Assembly (NCBI GenBank): GCA_038049695.1
Contig: CP142453.1
Span: 761,501 to 825,500, forward strand
Source of the DNA: Cinnamomum chago
Taxonomy: Eukaryota; Streptophyta; Magnoliopsida; Laurales; Lauraceae
Reading direction: 5' to 3'
Length of the DNA stretch: 64,000 nucleotides
A program made the position numbers and the translations under genes. The first letter of the stretch is position 1, and each line of letters opens with the position of its first letter. The notes beneath the pieces are model-generated. The model saw nothing but the letters and a program-made list of their open reading frames with translations. It was not told where the DNA came from and did no database searches. Below are positions 12,452 to 22,149 of this stretch, in pieces.

Positions 12452-13208
12452 GGGGTCATTTGTTTCATGTGAAAGTGATTCACATGTGTAAATGACTCAC
12501 ATGTGGATCAGATTCCACTGTTGGTTACCACATAACATTTTACATGTGAATCTATGAATAGGTTGTAGATTGTGTGATGATATCTCAACATCTAAGCAAC
12601 ATCAATGGTTGAAAATTGGACACATAACCGTGTTTGAGCTTCTGAAGAATATGAACGGTCCTGATTTTACAGGTGGGGACCAAAAATTAAAAAATCATAA
12701 AAGACGGACTAGGTATGTTATTAACAATAGGTTGTATATTGTTTGATGATATCTCAGCCTCCATGCATCATCAACGGTTGAAAATTGGACACATGTCTGT
12801 GGTTGAGCTTCTAAAAAATATGAACAGTCCTGATTTTACAGGTAAAGCTCAGAATAATAAAAAAATCATAAAAGGCGAACTGGATATGTTAGTAACAATA
12901 GATCAATCCAACGACTGTAATTATGTTGATGATATTTCAACCTCCATGCATCATCAACGGTTGAAAGTGTTGAGCTTCTTAAGAGAATGAATGGTTTGGG
13001 TGTTACAAGTGGGGCCCAAAAAAAAAAAAAAGGAGGACTGCTCATTAACATGTGAAAATCAAAGGCACCTTTTGAGTTGGTTTTCATACCATTTACATGT
13101 GAGTTTTACAAATGCGAATCAAATTCACACAAAACAAACGTGATATATGCGTAACGGAAACGCATGTGATTTAATTGCATACATAAATTGGCACAAACAA
13201 ACGACCCC
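12452..13208. mobile_element. MITE family M1, copy 1 (PIF/Harbinger-like), 757 bp
   Basis: The left end GGGGTCATTTGTTTC and right end (reverse complement GGGGTCGTTTGTTTG) are flanked by a GTA direct repeat (12449-12451 and 13209-13211). The interior holds three diverged tandem units of about 165-170 bp, each with a TGATGATAT-TCAAC segment and most with a TCCTGATTTTACAGG segment. A second copy is at 53615-54455. No transposase reading frame is present, so it is non-autonomous. Confidence 0.85.
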
Positions 13209-13258
13209 GTAAAGCAAACTTACGCGGTGGGAAATCCGGGGATTTGGAAGAGACTAAA

Positions 13259-14032
13259 GGGCTCGTTTTTCGTGGAAAGAGGAAATTGTCACGTGAGCAT
13301 ATTCAACATAAATGAAAACCTCGGAAAAAGATTTCAGTCGAATTTAAAAATTCATGTTTGGTGCGAACTTTTTTTCCTCCCTGAATTGATGCTAATGTTA
13401 TTTAGTGCGGCTATGGAACCCTTATTGAAAATCAAAATTCTATGTTTGGTACAACAATTATCCGTGGAAAAATAACATAACCGTATATAATTAAATTACC
13501 CATTCAAATAAATTTCAAATCACTACCAGCATAGAAAGAGACCTTCTAATATATCTCGGATCATAACAAAACATCCACCTTACATATCTAACTAGAATGG
13601 AATGGCCATTTGTTCATTGAAACAATTTAATGCTAACGTAATGTAGCTTCCTGCTTATGTATCAAATGCAACATAATATAAACTCATGTATCAAATAGTA
13701 TAAGCTTCCTACTCATATCAAGTGGGTGAGGTGGTTGGGTGGAGTGGGGTTTCGATGTGGCCGTAGGGGAGGTGAGAGGGAGAGAGGGGGAGGGAATTTT
13801 TGTTAAGTTGGAGAAAGCGTGAGGAAATAAGATTATATAAGAGCGATGAGTTTTCTGAGGAAGTGGAATTTCCATATCTGTTATAGGAAATCTATTTCCA
13901 ATATTTGCAAGAAAAATGCTGAATAGGCATGAAAGTATTTATGTGGAATTACTCCGCCCTAAACGCATGAAAAATGAAACTTCCGTGGAAAACCGCATAC
14001 TTTTATGCAAAAAAGTGTTACACAAACTTGCC
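13259..14032. mobile_element. MITE family M2, diverged copy, about 774 bp
   Basis: It shares its left half (TTCATGTTTGGTGCGAAC, GCTAATGTTATTTAGTGC) and right end (TACACAAACTTGCC) with the better-preserved M2 element at 58584-59069. Extra internal sequence makes it longer. The flanks (AAA and TTA) do not match, so boundaries or target duplication have decayed. It sits only 50 bp from M1 copy 1. Confidence 0.6.
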
Positions 14033-14035
14033 TTA

Positions 14036-15008
14036 TTCAAAATATAAATCCCATCAGGTCATTGTGACTCTTAAATTAAGACTCTCACATTTAACAATCA
14101 TTAAAATATTTTTTTTAAAAATTTTAATCCAACAATAAATGTTGGGGCCTACAATAATGTAGAATAATGAAAAAAGAAGAAGTAAATTATATGCAATTTT
14201 AAGCAAGAATAGAGTGCCCGTGGGTGCAAGAGCTCAAGCACCATCAAGGCAAGAAGAGAGGAAGATTTTGTATATTAAAAAAGGCGATGAAAAAAAATTA
14301 TATTTTAAGCATTGACCAAACTATTGTTTTAATGAAATTCTATACAAATTAATATTTAACACCGTCTAGGTATGCATAGTGAGAACATAATATCTTAAAA
14401 AATAACAAAACTATGACTATTCAATCTAGTGCCTTAATAAAAGGTAAACTTAATACATACGGGCTTATTTTGTGGGTTTATTCGTGTAAAATCGTAGAAG
14501 AGGAAACCTGCATTCCTTTACCGCTAAAATGGAAAACTGAAGAGGAGACGTCGGACTTATGTTCTTGCGTATTACAAAAAAAGCTAAAAAGCTTACTCAT
14601 CAAGCTGTTAATGTTTGCACTAGATTAAATAACAACTCATATCTCTGCGAGGAAACAAATGCTTTATTTCAACAGAAAACTTATTGCACAAGCATGCCCT
14701 AATAATGAAATAATATTTTTTGTAACATGGATATCTCTAAAGTCTTTGATCCAACAGAACCATTTCGTCTGTGAAGAGCGCCCACCAAATCAACAAAAAG
14801 GAAATGATTTTACAGCAATTTCAGTCAAAATAATTTTATAATATAAGAAAGGTTATGGTTCCATAAAAGCTGGCCTCATTATATGGAAACTTGTATTTAA
14901 CAGAAATTACATGGAAAGCTGAAATTAAATTCACCATAGTTAAATTAATGATTTTAATTTAAACGAGCATCATCATTATACCTACGCTTTAAATATGTCT
15001 TCACAACT
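14036..15008. other. AT-rich intergenic stretch, no gene seen
   Basis: Short open frames only, with no domain motif, no plausible splice structure and no clear repeat ends. Confidence 0.6.
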
Positions 15009-15246
15009 CCAAGGGTTGGCCGACTGGTGAGGACTATGGTTCCTCCCTCTTTCGAAGTTGAAAGTCTTGGTATTGACCCATAATTTTTTTCTCTTTAGGA
15101 ATCGAAGGTTAAGTCCACTTGTGTCATCCCCTAGGGGGCCACATGAGTTTTACATGGCTTCTCTCTGAGCCGAAAGAAATTAGTCTAGTCCAAAGGGTTG
15201 AAAACCCTCTTCCGTTGGCAAATAAAAAATAAAAAATAAAAAATTA
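15009..15246 (+). mobile_element. tRNA-derived SINE family S, copy 1 with A-rich tail
   Basis: A pol III A-box-like GGTTGGCCGACTGGTGAGG sits near 15013-15031 and a B-box-like AAGGTTAAGTCCA near 15105-15118. The shared family 3' module follows (GGGGGCCACATGAGTTTTAC, then CAAAGGGTTGAAAACCCT). It ends in an (AAAAAT)n tail at about 15221-15246. Related copies in the opposite orientation lie at 30987-31086, 40835-41062, 62030-62215 and 63628-63765. Confidence 0.65.
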
Positions 15247-15479
15247 ACCCTACTTTATTACTCTTCAACATAAAAAGAAAAAATAATAAAATAAATTGAA
15301 AGTTTATATATGCAATACAAAATAGAAAGAAAACTCGGGAAACCGGACTGAGCCGCAGAGAAGTAAAAGAAAACATCAGCACCAAAAACCGATCGATTTC
15401 CCTTTTCTTATTTCTATTTCTGTACTTGTCTTGGCCTCGGTGCATGATAGCACGAGACCCCGAGAGGGAAATCTTTATA

Positions 15480-16193
15480 ATTGGAATCGGTTTCCTTTTC
15501 CCTGCGTGGTGTGTGGTGCGGGGAATCTCTGCGTTTTTTCTTTTTTGATCTCTGCTTTCGATTTCAATCGTCGCCAAACAACCCGGTAAGCTTCGAGCTT
15601 TTGATTCCTCATTGTATGCTTCTTCTTCTTTTTTCCCCTTTCTCGACCACATAATCTCAATTGTTCTGACGTATTTTTTATTTGGCTTCTAAATTTGATG
15701 CAGACAATGAAGTTTTCTGCTTCAATTCCAGTTTCTAATTCCTTTTTTTTTTTTTAACAAGGAAGGATGCGTCGATCCTTTCGATCTCCAAAAACCAATT
15801 GATTGATTGATTGATTGCAGCTAATAAGAATCATCAGTTATTTTTTAATGGGATGATTTTTTTTTTGGTTCTGTGGTTTGTTTTGATGTGGTTTTTGTAA
15901 CACTAGTAGAAGATAAATCATGAATCTCGATTTCAGTTGTTTGATTGATTTCTCTCTATCATGATCATGCTTATGCTCTTCAGCAAGACCAACTCCTTTG
16001 TGATTGAAACATGGCGTGTATATTCTTTACTTTACTTTACTGTTTCCTTTTGCTATCTTTCTTCTTTAGATTTAAGGAGAATATGATGATCAAGAAAGTA
16101 AAATGGATACCACTTTTGTTAATAGTGTTACTGCAATGACCTTGTATTTCACAACTCTTTTTTGTTATTGTGCTTTGACTAGATTTGGCAAAT
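15480..16193 (+). promoter_or_regulatory. Probable 5' UTR and UTR intron of the elongin-A-like gene
   Basis: A leader-like segment ends in a good donor (AACCCG/GTAAGC near 15583). A matching acceptor (TTTGACTAG near 16182) lies 11 nt upstream of the start codon. The arrangement suggests a leader intron of about 600 nt. This is inferred from splice motifs without transcript evidence. Confidence 0.5.
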
Positions 16194-17976
16194 ATGGTGT
16201 TGAGCTTTAAAAAGAAGATTCCTACTTTGCTGGAACTCTCTATTCAGACTGCAATCGACAATGTTAGATATATTGGGGATGTGGGGGAAACGGATATATA
16301 CCTGTTGAAGGAGATATTACCCCACTGTACAGCGGAACAATTGATGCACATTGAAAATTCTACAGAAGTAAGTTATAAATCTCTCAGATAACGCTTTGTG
16401 GTGATGGTGCTTTTGGGTTTTTCTTTTCCTTCTTGAAAAGTTGTAATCGAGCTGGTAACCTTCGCGCCGGAATGGTGATGACTGCAACATCAATGTTGTG
16501 GCTCCTAAATTGATGATTACATATTTTTCACAACCATTTTGTTATCTTGTTGCTGTTAATCATGTTTTTAGCATGCAACTTGATTAAGGATGCAAGTGTT
16601 GCCCCCATGTGATTGAAATCAAGCCTACGACATGAGTAGCGATCAAATATTTGGTGAGGCAGGACTTTCTGCTTGATGCCAGGGTTTCAAGGATCACTTA
16701 TACATATATGCATTTTTGCTAAATTATTGCAGGGACGAGACTTGAGTGAAGTAACTGACAGCTTGTGGAAAAGGTTTTACGAGCGCCATTTTGGTGAGGA
16801 AAGTTTGAATCTTGTTATCAAGAGGATGAAGGATAATAAAGTTGTATTTAAGTGGAGGCTACTATATGAAGTATGCTTTCTTTCCTTTTTGCACTCTTCA
16901 TGGTTCTTAATAATTATTTGTCTTCTCTGTATTTTGCACTCTTTGTATAACCGTTCATCTTCTCTATATAATTTGGTTTTACGGTCAAAAGAGTGATGTG
17001 GTTAAGATCTGTTGAAATGTACTCCACTTTAATCTGTCTCCTTGATTTACAGGCAAAACTGAAGGAGAGGGATGACCTTCAGGAGAAATCAGTTGAGCGA
17101 CTGACGCGACTCTTTGCAGCAGCGGATGCTAGTAAGCTATTGACATATTTCCTTTCTTATAATTTTATTTTTAGTATGTTTCTGTAGGAGCGGGTATGAA
17201 TTTATTAACCTGTGCCTTCTTCAAATATGGTTTCTAAAAACAATCCTTACATGTCCCATTTTTCTTTCTTTATTTTATTTTTCTTGCGGATTTAAGATCC
17301 TTACTCTGGTAATGGTTAACCTGTCCAGATGCACGGGAACAAAGAAAGGGAAAATTGGATAAAAAGAAAACTAATAAAGTTGAAAAAGAGGTAAAAGTGG
17401 TTCAACCTGTTAAGAGTAGGTACGGTCAAATTGTAATTATTAGAATAAGTAGGATTAGTGTGTAAATATGATCAAAGTCGGGTGGTGTCTTGTAAATACT
17501 GGAAAATTCGGTAATCTATAAATCGGGAAGTGTCGCTCAAACCTAAGTGTAACACTCCAATTCTGAATGAAAATTCTCTTTCTTCTCTTCCTTCATCTAA
17601 TAGGGTATATTAAAGTTTCAATCATCTAAACATGGTATCAGAGCCATGATCTAGGATTTAGTGCTTTTTTCCTAGTCAATCGAGATCGACGATACCTGAC
17701 CAAATCGACTATACCACTTCATCCTTCGACAAAGCTCTTCATTGAAGTTTCAAAGGATCAGAAGCCCTTTGGTTTCGAGTACCCTTGCCCGAACCAACTT
17801 TAGAGGCATCCAGAAGCCCTTTGATTTCATCGACTGAATCTCGAGGCCGAGATGAAGTGACATCCAGAAGTTCTTCCTAGACGAAGAGGGATTTCTTCGT
17901 TTTTCAGGAGCAGAGACAAATGCGAAGATTCCAGTCCAAAAGATCTTTGACTGAGACTAACATGAAGACTCCAGTC

Positions 17977-18013
<37 letters not shown>

Positions 18014-21000
18014 AGTCTTTTTAAAGGACTGAAGCTCAATTCGTTTGAGAAGGGTCTTCATCCATAAGCCCACTTCATTCGAGTAACCGTCTCCATAGGT
18101 ACTGTCTCTAGAATCTGATTTCTGAGTTATTATCAATTAATTTTAGATTTGTGAGTAAGGGTTCCAATGGAATCCAAGCCACAGAAAGATAATACTGTCT
18201 CTTTTTCTAATGGTTCTGCACCTCTTTTGGGAAATCTAAGCCCCAATTCTGTAATTACTGATGAACTTTTTAATGGAAAAGGCTATGATGAGTGGTCCCA
18301 TTCAATAGAATTGGCTCTTAGCGGGACTTGGAGATTGGGATATGTTGATGGAACCAAACCGTACCTAAGAATGATCTAAAATATGCTTAGTGGAAAGCAG
18401 AGAATTTGTTGATTATGAGTTGGATCTATAATTCTATGGAATGACATATTTTCAGAGCTTTCGTTTTCATAAGACTGCGAGAGAGTTATGGGATGCAATT
18501 AATAGTTTATATGCTCAAAAATAGAATCATGCTAGGATCTACCAATTGACAAGAGAGCTAACCAATTTGAAGCAAGAAAGTATGTACTTAAGGAGATTAT
18601 TATGCTCAAATTCGAGGACTGTGGAGAGAACTTGAACAATATGAACCTATTCCTACTGGCCAAGAAAAAGCCATATAAAATCGGCCCATCTATGAATTGT
18701 TGGGAGGTGTGAAGTCGGAATGAGATCATCTTCCATCCATTGGTATTATTTTGCTCTTCTTCAAGGAGAGTAAGACCACAGACAATTTATGCTTGAAAAG
18801 GATCAACCACCACTATCATCACAAGAACGATCTGCCCCTGTGATGAATGAAAGGGGAGGTTGTGGGAACGATGGCCGTGGTCGTGTTTGTGGACGTGGCG
18901 GCGGCTGTGGTGGTGGAAGAGGGGGGTGTGGTAGAGGTCAAAATAATGTTGACAGGGACAAGCTCCATTGAAAACACTGTAGGAAGAGTAGACACTCTTA
19001 AATATTGTTGAGATTTAGTCGAAGGCCCGCAACAGTTTAATACTGCAAATACAGTTGAAGCGAAAAAAATCAAGTGACAACACAGGTGCATATAAATGAT
19101 ATGAATGTTACAGAAGAGCTCTCTGCCATGATATGGAAGCTATAGGCTTGAGAAGGCTCTACTACTTCATTATCAACGGGGGTAGCTGCTTACACAGGAT
19201 CGTCAGCTAATATGGCTTCCAAATCCTCCTCAATCCTTCGTGAGTTATAGATTCAGGAGCTACAAATCACGTGATAGGCGTGCGTTCACCATTCAAAACT
19301 TATTCCACTTCAGCTCATGGTGGTATTCGTGCTGCAAGTTGAAATTATACTCCTGTTGTAGGTGAAAGATCCGTTGATGTTTCCCAATGCTTATCTTTAC
19401 CTTCTGTCTTACATGTTCCTTAGTCCTCTTATAATTTAGTTTCTGTTAGCACTCTAACTAAATCTCATCATTGCAGTATCACGTGTTTCCCTTCTTCGTG
19501 TGTGTTTTAGGATCTGGAAACCCAAACCATTGGTGGTGGCCGTGAGCACAATGGTTTGTATGTTCTTGATCCAGTTTTGAAATCATAAGGAGCTTTCCAG
19601 TCATCAGTTAGCATGGAAGATATCAAGAAATGGCACTGCCGTTTAGGTCACTTGTCATTCAATAGTCTTATGAATCTTTTTCCTTTCTTGAATAGGAGGA
19701 GTAATATTAATGAACTTGAGTGTGAAGTCTTCTAATTTTCAAAGAAGTGTAGGGCCTCATATCCGGTTAATGTTAATGAGAAGAATTGAGTTCCTTTTTC
19801 TTTAGTTCACATTTCACAGTGATGTTTGGTATGCTCCGATTGTTTCTATTTCTGGTCATCGATATATATATTTTTTTCATTTATTGATGATGCGTCCTGA
19901 TGTACATGGGTGTATGTGATGAAATATTGTGATGAACTACCATTCATCTTTGAAGATTTTCATAGGATGGTAGAAAATAGATTTGATGAAAAATTGAAGT
20001 GTTAAGAACGGTTAATGGAGCAGAATACACATCTAATGCATCACAAAGCTATCTTAGAACAAATTGGGTATGATAGAATCATAAACATCATGTGCTTATT
20101 ACTCCTGAACAGAATGATGTGGCAAAATGTAAAAAATCAAAACTTCTCGGAAGTTACTGTAGCATTAGATGCTGTACTTATAGCTGCATTCCTGATTAAT
20201 CGAATGCCACCCACCGATTTAGGAGGAAAGTCTCCAATTAAGTTTTTAAATTCATCAACATCATTATTTTCTATTCCTCCAAAGTTTTTTTTATGTATGT
20301 TTTCTTTATGTCCTTAATCAAAGAGTCAAGCTGGAAGCCAAAACCGAAAAGTGTATTTTTGTGGGATACCCAAGTACTCGAAAGGGATGTAAGTGTTATT
20401 TGCCAAGAAGGTATTTTGTTAGCATGAATGTCACTTTCTTCGAGAATGCACCTTTTTATTCTCAAAAAGGTGCAGAGATGAATGATCATAGCTGGCCGTT
20501 CTGGTATGACCCTATAGTGGAACGCTTCGGCATTCCGTTCAATTCTGGTATTCCGTTCCAGAAAAAAATGCAATTGAGGAATTAAAAAAACAAATATAAA
20601 AGAATACTGACACTTTCTTCGAGAATGCACCTTTTTATTCTCAAAAAGGATAAAAAGGTGCGGAGTTGAATGATCATAGCTGGCCGTTCCGGTTTGACCC
20701 TATAGTGGAACGCTTCGGCATTCCATTCAATTCCGGTATTCCGTTCTGGAAAAAACGCAATTGAGGAATTAAAAAAACAAATATAAAAGAATATCAAAAA
20801 TTGAAAAAAAGTAGTTGAATGCTATAATAATACTAAAAATGCATACTTACATCACTTAAATTAAACTACACTCTATAATTGACTATTTTCTAGTTTTCAC
20901 TACATGTGAATGGAAGTATGAAACCTTGGCCGGAATGAGGTGGAATTGGTCCAAAATTGGATCTGGAATTGGGCCTGGAACTGGCTGGAATGACTGGAAC

Positions 21001-22118
21001 GGACTGGAAACTTTTAGGGGACCGTTACGTTCCACCCAAGGCTAATTCTGGAACGTTCCGGCCAATTCCGGCCGGAACAGAACGGAATTGACAACTATGT
21101 GAATGATTCTCGGAGATGAATGATTCTTGTAGCCAGGGGGAGAAGAAGCCTCAAATAACATACGATTTGCCAATATAAAATCAAGAATTTAATACATGAA
21201 AAGGTATCATGGGCAGGACAATCTCAAGAACAACCTTTAGAGGAAGAAACTTTGGGGCAAACTCAAGAACAACCTCAGTGGCGGAGTCAGGATTTTCTAG
21301 TAGGAGGGGGCTAGCCTCGACTAACAAAATCTGGATTAATCATCTGTACATTACCCCTTCGTAAAGGGCCATAAATGACTGATTAAAATGGAAACTTTAT
21401 CATTCATTAACTGACTGTTCACTTCATAAATTTAGATCACACAACTTAATATTTAATGAGCCTGTTTTTACGGTTTTATTCCTTGTGATTTTTTATATTC
21501 CTAAATTAAAAAAAATTCTTCTACCTAAATGTCACTAAGCCCCACATATTATACATTGTTGTAGTCTAAAAAGTAACAGATCACTTGTAATTTCAATGCT
21601 ACATATTATTCTAATTGCAAATGAGTGGCCAGGCCCAAAAGAGAGTCATTCGGCAGAGACATAAAAACCTAATTTATACCTTCCTATTGTCTTACTCACC
21701 CTTCCTATTAGTAAGGATAAGGTGAGTGGAACTCCACAGTAGGTCCGACACATTAGAAATAAAAAATTCTCACAATGAGCACCTTCTCCTAAATGGTATG
21801 ACACCAAATCTTACTCTTAACAAAAGTTGTTCCAACTTAAGATTGAGATTAGCAAGTGATTAACACAGCCTTGTACATTGGTAATCATTTTCTGAACCTT
21901 ATGGTGGGACCGAGTCTTATTGAACTAAGACTTGGATATGTCCCATAGAAAAGAACTAATTTTATTCTGAACAATTTAGATTTTCCAATGCTGGGCCCGC
22001 TATGAAATTCCTATCTCCTCACTCGCAGGAAGTGTGAGAGATTGGGATCTGGAGTCTTGACTACCTCCATTCCCCACCTCTGCTGCAAAACCCCTTGGCG
22101 GTGCAATTCTCACTTTCC

Positions 22119-22149
<31 letters not shown>

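Noticed and set aside
15185-15652. 155-codon minus-strand ORF
   Set aside because: Antisense to the probable elongin-A leader and the SINE tail; low-complexity composition.
16185-16391. Start nine bases upstream of the elongin-A ATG and extension past the exon end
   Set aside because: The upstream codon is TTG, just downstream of the splice acceptor, and the extension beyond 16367 reads through a GTAAGT donor.
17329-17390. Exon-like segment in elongin-A intron 3 (acceptor GTCCAG, NAREQRKGKLDKK, donor GAG/GTAAAA)
   Set aside because: Including its 62 nt changes the phase so that the next exon (KQSRQIQLCSKIPP) is out of frame. Direct joining of 17131 to 23713 gives the conserved protein.
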